Made by a program: the position numbers and the translations under genes. A model generated the notes under the pieces. That model was given only the letters and a program-made list of their open reading frames with translations, was not told the origin of the DNA and made no database searches. DNA of 64,000 nt from G963677485 sp964519405 (GTDB lineage Bacteria > Armatimonadota > HRBIN16): the NCBI GenBank assembly GCA_964519405.1, contig CAZFLA010000001.1:30374-94373 (forward strand), in the 5' to 3' direction. How positions within the stretch are numbered: position 1 is the stretch's first letter; every line of letters starts with the position of its first letter. Shown piece by piece: positions 8,927-16,623 of this stretch.

Positions 8927-9607
8927 TCACATCTTTATCCAGAAGTGATGTCCATTCGCACTGGCAGGGCATTTTCCACCCACCGATGCGTCTGGAGAAG
9001 CACTCGTTTGCACCCAGTTAATGCCTTCACCGCAGTTGCTGCAGCGGTAGAAACCGGCATAGCCGTTTTGAGAATTCGGCGTGTTTTGTTTGCTCTGGGT
9101 TTGAAGTTGTTCTATAAGCAGCCGCTGTGTGGCGATGAGCTGACGTTGATCTTCCAACTGTTGTCGATACTGCGCCAATTGACCTTCGTAAGTGTCTCGC
9201 ATGGTCTGCATCTGCAGCTTCAGCGATGTATCGGTGTCCTCTTGATCGTCTACACTGTCGCGGGTGTTGAATGGGCGTTGTTCCGTTGGAATGGTGGGGT
9301 GTGCTTCTGTGTTTCTATTTTGCCAATCTGTATTGCCAGTGATGCGTGTGACACCTTGGTTCCTCGAAGCTGCATAGCTTTCATCGGTAGGTGTGGTATT
9401 GGTTGTTTGGTAGCTGTTTGTGAAACTGCCATAAGCAGCAGCCGATTTTGCTTTTCTATTGTGAGCTGCCCACATGATGATGCACGCGACTAACAGAAAC
9501 GCTACCGCCATGATAGCGATGAATATACGCATCTGGCGTAATCGGTTGGTGCTTTTATCTACCCTGTCATCCATTGAGATGATTGGCCATGGGTCTTGAT
9601 CGCTCAC
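8927..9607 (-). CDS. Membrane-anchored coiled-coil protein with C-terminal zinc-ribbon-like end
   Basis: 226 residues. One transmembrane helix lies at about 27-48 (MRIFIAIMAVAFLLVACIIM), then an Asn/Thr-rich linker. A coiled coil of about 45 residues, rich in Gln and Leu, runs at about 124-170. A small C-terminal module follows with C189-x2-C192, C213 and H220/H221 that may bind a metal. The GTG start has AAGGAAGG six bases upstream, which decides it over the later ATG at 9572-9574. The gene is divergent from the GH9 gene. No known family is recognised; a structural or sensing role at the membrane is only a guess. Confidence 0.6.
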   Translation of the reverse strand: MSDQDPWPIISMDDRVDKSTNRLRQMRIFIAIMAVAFLLVACIIMWAAHNRKAKSAAAYGSFTNSYQTTNTTPTDESYAASRNQGVTRITGNTDWQNRNTEAHPTIPTEQRPFNTRDSVDDQEDTDTSLKLQMQTMRDTYEGQLAQYRQQLEDQRQLIATQRLLIEQLQTQSKQNTPNSQNGYAGFYRCSNCGEGINWVQTSASPDASVGGKCPASANGHHFWIKM

Positions 9608-9747
9608 AGTATGCCTTCCTTTGGAGCCTGTCGCTGCTGGTTAAACTAATCAGCTACATTATACTTAAGGTGGAATGCTCTCACTATATTTGACCGTATA
9701 CATAACGGTTAGGTTATTTTTGCGCCATACCAACCGAGAGGTAAGCC

Positions 9748-12375
9748 ATGTCTCAGTCGCCGAACATGAGTCAGTCAACACCTGATGTTGACAAGAAGCG
9801 ATCATCTGCTTCGTTGTTAAACTACACACAATCTGAAGTCAAGGATGTCCGTGTTCTGTCAGACCAGTATCTCTGTTTGGTATGGGACAGCACAGATGCC
9901 GTGCAAGCACGCCGCAAGGCTCAGTTCGGAACGCTGCAGGAATATACTGATGCCACATATTGGAAGCGCATCATGCTTCTGAAGTTCCAAACGCTAGCAG
10001 TGTGGAAGCAAATCCGACCCGCTATGTTACGCCAATTAGTGAGTAACAACCAGTGGCTTATCAATGGTCGGCATCCTGAAACATGCAGCATTTGGACACA
10101 GAGTGTTGATGCTTTCCCCGATCCTTTGCCGCAAGCATCACCACTGCCTTTACCGCGTCTTGTGGAGTATATCTACATCAAGCTGCCCGCTGGTATGCGT
10201 TCCGAACGCTTCTCTATCACCGCTCCAAATGGTCAGAAGCTGGAACTAGCTGCCGGCAGCCCATCATGCCGATGTTGGAGTATCAAAGTCAATCAAGTTG
10301 GTTACCGGCCGGACACACCTAAGCATGCCTATTTCGGCATGTGGTTGGGTGAAGCGGGCGCCATGCCTGTGGATCACCTGATCGGTAGACCATTCGAAGT
10401 GTTGAACGCACAAAACAAGCGCAAGGTATACCAAGGAGTGATAAAGCTACGAGCTCGTAACTCTGCAGCCATCCGCGACAACCAACCACTGAACGGTGAG
10501 GATGTGTGCGAACTGGACTTTAGTGAGCTGAAGATGTCGGGTGAGTATGTGGTATATATTCGCGGAATCGGCTCAAGCTGGCCTTTTCGTATCGATAAAT
10601 ATGTATACGCTCAACCATTCTATACAACCATGCGTGGGCTTTATCATCAACGCTGCGGAACGGCGCTTGAGCGTAAGTGTACGCAGTGGGCAAGAGCTGC
10701 ATGCCATCAGCAGACATATCAGGCCGCTTTCATCCCAGAAGGCAATAAATACTATAACAACCCAAACGGGGTGGAAGCAGATGACAATATCTATGGTTTT
10801 CTCGACGAACAAGGTAAGCCAATCAGCATTAACCCCTTCACCATGGTGTATAGCACCAAAACCGACCGCCTAATACCCGGACTTAAGGGCGGATGGCACG
10901 ACGCAGCCGATTTCGACCGCAGGTTTTGGCACTATGAAGCCGTATGGGATTTATGTGGGGCCTTTGAGATGTATCCTTCGAAATTTACCGATGGGCAGCT
11001 TCAGATTCCGGAATCGGGAAATGGGATACCCGATATCCTCGACGAAGCGATGGTCGGTATAGACATCTGGGCAAAAACGCAGAATGCGCAAGGCGGTGTC
11101 GCGGGATGGATAGAGCAAACCTCCCATCCTGCGCCTACCGGCACTGCGGACAAGGATAATGAGCGGTTCTATTGCGGGATGCCCGATCGGGCCAGCAGCT
11201 GGGCGTTTGCGGCTGCGGCTGCCCAGATGAGCAGGCTGCTGAAACCATACGATCGAAATAAAGCAGAGGCTTATCTGAAAGCGGCTCGGAAAGCCTACGA
11301 TTGGGCTCGTAATGATGCCAACCGGATCTCGAACTTCCAGTTCACGGTCCTGGACGGTGCCAGGCAGAGCAACTTGGCTGGCCGCAGAATCACTTTCCGC
11401 GAAACCCCGCAGCCCATCGATATGGGTGGGGTGTATCGGCCTATAGCGGCACTGCAGTTGGCCGTGGCAACCGGCGAAGCAGCGTATCTTCAGCAGTTCC
11501 GCGATTATGGCGGGGTGTCATCAATGCTTGAGGGGTTGCCCGACGCCATACCTCACCTTGCGTTTGTGACGCCATTATGCAGTGATCTGCTGACACCTTC
11601 CGAAAAACAACAGCTATTATCTGGTGTGCTTGCCGAAGCTGATGTGTTTGAACATGGCAGCGAGAGCTTGCCGTATCGCAATGTATGGCGGCCGATTGAC
11701 CACAAGTATTTCAATAATATGGGGTGGGGTATGGGCCATCCTGCTTATCGAGCACGGCTGCAGATACTAGCCTACCGAGTGACTGGTCAGCAAAAGTATT
11801 TTGATGCGGCGATAAATGGAGCTAACTGGCAGCTTGGTGCCAACGAACTTGGCCGCAGTCTGGAGACAGGTGTCGGCAGCGTGTTTCCGGTGGTTATTCA
11901 GCATATCGACAGTCAATGCGACGGTATCGATGAGCCGGTTCCGGGTATATCACCGTTTACGCTGACATATGGAATGAGCGCCAGCTCGTGGTGGTATCAA
12001 TACAGCCTCATGGAGAAGGCTCACCCGGATTCTACCGACTTTTACGATGACACACCAGTGGTGGTATTACCGCAGTTAAGCCGCTCTGTTGATGTGAACA
12101 AGCGGTTGAAGGAGCTGCCTCGCAAGGGCGAATGGATGTGGGATGCCGTGGCGATTGTTCGGCCGCATATTGAGCGGATGTATCCCATCATGCGGCGAGT
12201 GTTTATACATCCCAGCTTGGAGCCTTCGCAGAACGAGTTCACCACGTGGGAGTGCATTGCCCCTCATGCCGCTTTGTATGGCTGCTTGCTGCCCGATGGA
12301 TGGAAACCACAAGCGAATATGTCGGCAAGGGTTCCTATGAAGATGCAGCAGATGGTCTACTATCCGCAGCCTTAA
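9748..12375 (+). CDS. Glycoside hydrolase family 9 enzyme, apparently cytoplasmic
   Basis: 875 residues. An N-terminal region of about 170 residues is of unknown type. A CelD-like immunoglobulin domain begins near 180 (VNQVGYRPDTPKHAYFGMW) and is followed by the GH9 (alpha/alpha)6 barrel. GGWHDAADFDRRFW holds the two catalytic-site aspartates D385 and D388. Near the end WECIAPHAALYG carries E835 at the place of the general acid of GH9. GH9 contains endo- and exo-acting beta-glucanases and glucosaminidases. There is no signal peptide, so it probably acts on imported oligosaccharides or cytosolic glycans. Substrate cannot be told from the sequence. Confidence 0.85.
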   Translation: MSQSPNMSQSTPDVDKKRSSASLLNYTQSEVKDVRVLSDQYLCLVWDSTDAVQARRKAQFGTLQEYTDATYWKRIMLLKFQTLAVWKQIRPAMLRQLVSNNQWLINGRHPETCSIWTQSVDAFPDPLPQASPLPLPRLVEYIYIKLPAGMRSERFSITAPNGQKLELAAGSPSCRCWSIKVNQVGYRPDTPKHAYFGMWLGEAGAMPVDHLIGRPFEVLNAQNKRKVYQGVIKLRARNSAAIRDNQPLNGEDVCELDFSELKMSGEYVVYIRGIGSSWPFRIDKYVYAQPFYTTMRGLYHQRCGTALERKCTQWARAACHQQTYQAAFIPEGNKYYNNPNGVEADDNIYGFLDEQGKPISINPFTMVYSTKTDRLIPGLKGGWHDAADFDRRFWHYEAVWDLCGAFEMYPSKFTDGQLQIPESGNGIPDILDEAMVGIDIWAKTQNAQGGVAGWIEQTSHPAPTGTADKDNERFYCGMPDRASSWAFAAAAAQMSRLLKPYDRNKAEAYLKAARKAYDWARNDANRISNFQFTVLDGARQSNLAGRRITFRETPQPIDMGGVYRPIAALQLAVATGEAAYLQQFRDYGGVSSMLEGLPDAIPHLAFVTPLCSDLLTPSEKQQLLSGVLAEADVFEHGSESLPYRNVWRPIDHKYFNNMGWGMGHPAYRARLQILAYRVTGQQKYFDAAINGANWQLGANELGRSLETGVGSVFPVVIQHIDSQCDGIDEPVPGISPFTLTYGMSASSWWYQYSLMEKAHPDSTDFYDDTPVVVLPQLSRSVDVNKRLKELPRKGEWMWDAVAIVRPHIERMYPIMRRVFIHPSLEPSQNEFTTWECIAPHAALYGCLLPDGWKPQANMSARVPMKMQQMVYYPQP

Positions 12376-12613
12376 GCTGATGCTATTTTGTAGCGATGGC
12401 GATTGTTTTGCTGATGTCTATTCTTTTGTTAAAATCGCTGTCAGCTTCAATCCGTAGGGTGCGATTTGGGGTATCGATATTGTGCCCGCATCCACGATCA
12501 CATCGCGGAACCACATGATGCTCCGCCGGGAGCAGAATCGAGGCGTTTATGCGTAAAATTAGAGTATGCTATATATGTTAAGCTCCTATATGATCGTATC
12601 GTGGCGGTTTTAA
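12376..12613. other. Intergenic gap before cdaA
   Basis: 238 bases with no convincing gene. It holds a small hairpin (TGCTCC, loop GCCG, GGAGCA at 12529-12544) and an A/T-rich stretch at about 12555-12585 that could carry the cdaA promoter. I could not pick out a clear -35/-10 pair. Confidence 0.4.
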
Positions 12614-13543
12614 GTGTCGCAACTTTCGCAACTATTTCAAAGCATTACACATTCACTATCCAACATGAACTTGGTGGCTACAGTTGTCACAGTAATTGAC
12701 ATACTGTTAGTCACATATCTGCTGTACCGCCTGATTTTATTGGCGAAGGGAACGCGTGCCTGGCAGATTTTCTACGGGTTATTTCTGTTCCTTTTCATGG
12801 TGTATGCGAGTGGCAAACTTGGGTTGACCACATTCAACTGGGTGCTGAGGCAGGTACTGCCTTTAGGACCTGTGGCTTTGGTCATCTTGTTCTACCCAGA
12901 ACTGCGGCATTTTCTAGAGGTTATCGGCCGTCTCGGTATATGGGGGCAGCAAGCAATCAGCCCCATCAATAAGGAACACCTGCATCCTGTCGTCAATGAA
13001 ATTGTCTCAGCGGCAACAACGATGGCAAAAGAACGAACAGGTGCGTTGATCATTTTTGAACCATATGCAGAGCTGGATCACTACCTCAGTGCAGGCACTC
13101 CGCTTGATGCTAAAGTCACCGCGAAGTTGTTGACAGCATTGTTCTATACAGGCAACCCGCTGCATGACGGTGCTGTTGTTGTTGTTAATGACCGCATCGT
13201 GTGTGCGGGCGCTACCGTGCCGTTTTCCGAAAACCAGCATATTGACGAGGCCGTGCACATGCGGCACAAAGCTGCAATCGGAGCATCGGAACGGGGAGCT
13301 GTCGCGCTCGTTGTGTCAGAGGAAAGCGGCATCATATCCTTAGCGTTTGAAGGCAAGCTGCAGCGCGGTTTCCGTGAAGACGGTCTGCGTAAGCGCCTGA
13401 TTGAGCTGTTAAGCCCATCACAGAGTTCGGGTATACACGATAACCTAGGCGGCAGCGCGATCCGCCAAGGCATTGTGTCGCTTGTTACCTTCATATCGCG
13501 ACGACAAAAAAGCCGGAAGGTTAAGAAGGAGGATGCGAAATGA
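12614..13543 (+). CDS. cdaA: Diadenylate cyclase CdaA (membrane-bound c-di-AMP synthase)
   Basis: Makes c-di-AMP from two ATP at the inner membrane; the signal controls potassium/osmolyte balance and cell-wall state. Three transmembrane helices (about 20-45, 49-66, 80-95) precede the DAC domain. Catalytic motifs are D185-G-A (NPLHDGAVVV) and RHKAAIGASE (217-226), the usual RHR replaced by RHK. The likely start is the GTG at 12614; an ATG at 12665 would remove the residues before the first helix. It overlaps the YbbR gene by 4 bases (ATGA), the classic cdaA-cdaR arrangement. The usual third partner, glmM, is absent. Confidence 0.94.
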   Translation: MSQLSQLFQSITHSLSNMNLVATVVTVIDILLVTYLLYRLILLAKGTRAWQIFYGLFLFLFMVYASGKLGLTTFNWVLRQVLPLGPVALVILFYPELRHFLEVIGRLGIWGQQAISPINKEHLHPVVNEIVSAATTMAKERTGALIIFEPYAELDHYLSAGTPLDAKVTAKLLTALFYTGNPLHDGAVVVVNDRIVCAGATVPFSENQHIDEAVHMRHKAAIGASERGAVALVVSEESGIISLAFEGKLQRGFREDGLRKRLIELLSPSQSSGIHDNLGGSAIRQGIVSLVTFISRRQKSRKVKKEDAK

Positions 13544-14478
13544 TCTCCTCTTTTAAGCAGAACCTACCGGAAAAAATCATGGCGTTTGTCTGTGCACTGT
13601 TGATTTACTTCTATGTCGTGGCAGACAAGAACCCGGTGATGACGCAGAGCTATGTTGTGCCGGTGTCTGTAAATAACTTGCCTGATGATTACAACTGTGA
13701 GCTGCAGCCTACCGAGGTGTCCGTTAGGGTGAGTGGGCCCAAGAACCTGCTTAACAAGATATCGGTTAGCAGCTTGCGGGCCTCGATATCTGGCGATACG
13801 TTGCGTGAAGGCGAAGTAGCCGCGCCGGTGCATCTGAATATCCCGCAAAGCATTACACAGCAGCTGGATCTAGTGATTCAGCCAGAGACAGTTAAAGCGC
13901 TTGTTACACGCATTGGTAAGCGTCAGATGCCTGTGGAGTGTCTGTTTGTGAACACACCCGAAAGCGGCTATGTCTACTCCAAACCTGTGCTCAATCCTGA
14001 TCAGGTAGTGGTATCCGGCCCTTCGGATCTGCTGAAGAAGGCGAAACGGCTTGTTGTGAGTGCTGTGCCCAATCGCCCAGGAGCGGCGCTTGATGAGGAG
14101 CTTCCCGTGATGGTTGTTGACGCCAAAAACCGCCCGATCAATGGCTTAACGATGAGACCTAATATGGTCAGGGTAATCATAGCATTATCGCCGCGACAGC
14201 TATCGGTATCTGCCCGTGTGTATCCGCAGTTGATGGGGCAGCCAGCAGATGGCTATGAGGTGGCTCGAATCATCGCAGAACCTGCTGAGGTGCTTGTTAA
14301 TAATGGCAGCGAAAGCGATACGGGCAATGTTATCTACACGGAGCCGATTAGTGTTGAGGGACTGAACCAGTCGTTTACCACCAACGTAAAACTGAAGGTT
14401 GCCCCGGGAACGAGTTTGGTGGGCAGCGATGAAGTCCGTGTAGAAATTCAAATACATCCTAAAACTGCACACGAGTAA
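13540..14478 (+). CDS. cdaR: YbbR-domain protein, CdaR-type regulator of CdaA
   Basis: 312 residues with one N-terminal membrane anchor (about 12-29, KIMAFVCALLIYFYVVA). YbbR repeats follow, marked by the pattern PTEVSVRVSGPKNLLNKI and PDQVVVSGPSDLLKKAKRL. CdaR binds CdaA at the membrane and adjusts its activity. Start and stop are both shared with neighbours (ATGA with cdaA, TAATG with the glycosyltransferase), so the run is translationally coupled. About three YbbR units are discernible. Confidence 0.85.
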   Translation: MISSFKQNLPEKIMAFVCALLIYFYVVADKNPVMTQSYVVPVSVNNLPDDYNCELQPTEVSVRVSGPKNLLNKISVSSLRASISGDTLREGEVAAPVHLNIPQSITQQLDLVIQPETVKALVTRIGKRQMPVECLFVNTPESGYVYSKPVLNPDQVVVSGPSDLLKKAKRLVVSAVPNRPGAALDEELPVMVVDAKNRPINGLTMRPNMVRVIIALSPRQLSVSARVYPQLMGQPADGYEVARIIAEPAEVLVNNGSESDTGNVIYTEPISVEGLNQSFTTNVKLKVAPGTSLVGSDEVRVEIQIHPKTAHE

Positions 14479-15545
14479 TGAAGATACTGCATGTTTGCCG
14501 TCCTGCTGTGGGCGGTATCCAACGCTGGCTAGCGGAGATGCTGCCGCGCCTGCGGTCTGCAGGATTTGAAGTTGCACTTGCATCGCCGCGGTCGGTTCAT
14601 GAAGCGATCCCAGACATCAAATGGCATGAATGGGATATCCCAGACCGTCCTTCACCTGGCGACCTGCTGCTTGCGATGCGCTTAAACATGCTCAGCCGAA
14701 ACTACGATGTCGTGCACATCCATGGCCTGCGGAGTTTTGGCGCAGCGAGTATGATGCCGCCTCAGCGGTCAGTTTTGATGCTTCATAACATGCCGCCGGC
14801 CAAACTTGGCGGTATCAAAACCCGCTTGTTTGGTCATGGACTGATGCATTGCCGACGGATAATCGGCGTCTCTCAGGCTGTGGTAGACGCATGGCTGGAT
14901 TTTTACCCTCACTGCGCTGAGATTGCTTGCGTGCTGCCGGGCGGTGTCCCGAAACAGTCTGCAGCTAATGAACAGCATGTTAGTGAACTCAAGAATCGCT
15001 TTCGTATAGACAGCAACGAGCCATTACTGTTGTGCGTTGCGCGCTTAATGCCCGACAAAGGGGTGGATCTGCTGGTGCAGGCCATCGCACAGATACCAGC
15101 CATTCGTGCGGTGATTGTTGGCGATGGTCCTGACATGGCTATGCTGAAGGAGATGGCGGAGCATCTGGCTCCAGGCCGCATCTTCTTTGAGGGATATCAA
15201 GCAGATATATCGAGTTACCTTGCCGCGGCTGATTTCGCGTGTCTGCCAAGCCGGCGGGAGGGGCAGGGACTGTTTCCGCTTGAGGCAATGAGCGCTCATC
15301 TGCCCATCGTCGTGAGCGATTCGGGCGGCTTGCCCGAGTGTGTCACCGATGGGCTGACCGGCTGGACATTCCATGCTGGTGAAGTTGATAACTTGATCAG
15401 GGTTCTTCTTAAGGCGCTGCGGCATCGCGAGGAGTGGTCCGCTATTGGCAGAATCGCTGCCGCTGAGGTCTCCGAAAGATATGACTGGGGCACGCTCTGC
15501 GATAAGCTATCGCATATATACCGAGAAATTGGAGATCGAAAATGA
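14478..15545 (+). CDS. Glycosyltransferase family 4 (GT-B fold)
   Basis: Transfers a sugar from a nucleotide-sugar donor to an unknown acceptor in the cytoplasm. The N-terminal Rossmann half starts MKILHVCRPAVGGIQRWLAE. The C-terminal half has LLCVARLMPDKGVDLLVQAI and the donor-binding signature REGQGLFPLEAMSAHLPIVV with the EX7E glutamates, then DSGGLPECVTDG. Length 355 is normal. It overlaps cdaR by one base, and its own end overlaps the next gene by four. Its place in the c-di-AMP operon suggests a link to envelope polysaccharide synthesis, which is inference. Confidence 0.9.
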   Translation: MKILHVCRPAVGGIQRWLAEMLPRLRSAGFEVALASPRSVHEAIPDIKWHEWDIPDRPSPGDLLLAMRLNMLSRNYDVVHIHGLRSFGAASMMPPQRSVLMLHNMPPAKLGGIKTRLFGHGLMHCRRIIGVSQAVVDAWLDFYPHCAEIACVLPGGVPKQSAANEQHVSELKNRFRIDSNEPLLLCVARLMPDKGVDLLVQAIAQIPAIRAVIVGDGPDMAMLKEMAEHLAPGRIFFEGYQADISSYLAAADFACLPSRREGQGLFPLEAMSAHLPIVVSDSGGLPECVTDGLTGWTFHAGEVDNLIRVLLKALRHREEWSAIGRIAAAEVSERYDWGTLCDKLSHIYREIGDRK

Positions 15546-15994
15546 TAATCGACACGATAGATAACATCACTATTCTGCGCAGCTTAAGTGCGAGATTTGA
15601 CCAGGCTGTGGACTGGATTTTAAACACCGATTATGCAGCCTTGGAGCCTGGACGCCACGAGATAGACGGTCAAAACCTATATGTGAATGTGCAGCAGAAT
15701 GCTACTATCTGTGATGGCGGCAGATGGGAAGCGCATCGCAAGTATGCCGACATACAAATTGTGGTTTCAGGCTGCGAGTGCATGGGTTATACTGCTGTTC
15801 GCGGCTTGGTGACGAATCAACCATACGACGGCACAAAGGATATCGAATTCTTTGCGGGTGATGCTGCAAATCTGTGCTTAGTCAATTCGGGCATGTTCGC
15901 AGTCTTCTTTCCGCAGGATGCGCATATGCCCAACATCGCAGTGAACAACCAGTCGGAAGTCGATAAGAAACTCATCGTCAAAGTGCTTCTATAG
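15542..15994 (+). CDS. YhcH/YjgK/YiaL (DUF386) family sugar-processing protein
   Basis: 150 residues of a cupin-type fold. The family includes NanQ and EbgC-like proteins that help open or isomerise sugars. Conserved motifs are WEAHRKYADIQIVVSG (metal-site His/Glu region) and FFPQDAHMPNIAV followed by KKLIVKVLL. It begins with a 4-base ATGA overlap with the glycosyltransferase, so it belongs to the cdaA run. A strong terminator follows. Likely acts on a free sugar or sugar acid; the exact substrate is unknown. Confidence 0.88.
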   Translation: MIIDTIDNITILRSLSARFDQAVDWILNTDYAALEPGRHEIDGQNLYVNVQQNATICDGGRWEAHRKYADIQIVVSGCECMGYTAVRGLVTNQPYDGTKDIEFFAGDAANLCLVNSGMFAVFFPQDAHMPNIAVNNQSEVDKKLIVKVLL

Positions 15995-16011
15995 AAAAAT
16001 CGACATATACG

Positions 16012-16054
16012 AAAAAGCCCTCAGTTTGGAGTTGCTCCAAACTGAGGGCTTTTT
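16012..16054. terminator. Strong bidirectional terminator
   Basis: A perfect 20-bp stem (16012-16031 and 16035-16054) with a TTG loop. The GC-rich core is flanked by A5 and T5, so it works for both the cdaA run and the convergent DUF1854 gene. Confidence 0.92.
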
Positions 16055-16071
16055 ACTAAAGTCGGACTTGA

Positions 16072-16572
16072 CTACATGCGGGCCAGCAGCCAACGCTTGC
16101 TGAGCTCATCGAGTTCTTTGGTACATCGAATGTCATACCGAGTGCCCTCAATGTCCATGATGGTGACATACCCAGGGCGCGGTTGTTTGACGCTGTCGTT
16201 GAAGTGCCGCACCCGGAACACCACCGGGCCTCTGTCTGTTTCCACATGCCACTCAGTGATATCGACGCGCTCACGCTTTGCCATATCCACAATGCTGTGT
16301 ATGGCAGATATCTGCGGTGTGACATACTGGGCATGCATTGCCTTCTTAAGCGCCGCCAACGGTTCGGGCTTCAGCCCTTCCATGCTCTCAAGGAAAGCTA
16401 CTTCCTTCTGCTCATGGTTGAGCAGCGAGATGAAGTGCTCAGGATCAGTCAATGGAAAAGATGAAGCCGGGCTGACTGGTATCCATTCCTCTGAATCCTG
16501 TGGCAGGAACATCAGACGGTTGTTTTCATATTTAAGCTGCACATCGGCAGGCTTTACAGCAGGATCTAACAT
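16072..16572 (-). CDS. DUF1854 protein, partner of the ABC transporter upstream
   Basis: 166 residues, probably soluble. It matches the DUF1854 pattern: an N-terminal region, then PGYVTIMDIEGTRYDIRC and ELDELSKRWLLARM at the end. From memory, DUF1854 proteins are usually encoded directly after an ABC exporter of the type found here, and in proteobacteria the pair occurs with cyanophycin genes. The gene starts about 50 bases after the transporter stop, on the same strand. No cyanophycin synthetase or cyanophycinase is in the window, so the role here is open. Confidence 0.8.
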   Translation of the reverse strand: MLDPAVKPADVQLKYENNRLMFLPQDSEEWIPVSPASSFPLTDPEHFISLLNHEQKEVAFLESMEGLKPEPLAALKKAMHAQYVTPQISAIHSIVDMAKRERVDITEWHVETDRGPVVFRVRHFNDSVKQPRPGYVTIMDIEGTRYDIRCTKELDELSKRWLLARM

Positions 16573-16623
16573 ATATTCACAGCCTTTCTTGCCAGATACA
16601 TTGGTTTGTTGGCAATGAGCTCA

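Noticed and set aside
8900..9493. Long plus-strand reading frame opposite the coiled-coil membrane protein
   Set aside because: Its translation is Cys- and Val-rich without a domain; the minus-strand frame has a good ribosome site, a membrane helix and a coiled coil.
9690..9718. TTGACC with GTTATT 17 bases later as a promoter for GH9
   Set aside because: The -10 box matches the consensus at only 3 of 6 bases; too weak to list.
12466..12699. Possible small gene of 77 codons in the gap before cdaA
   Set aside because: It overlaps the cdaA start in another frame, has no recognisable domain and no convincing ribosome site.
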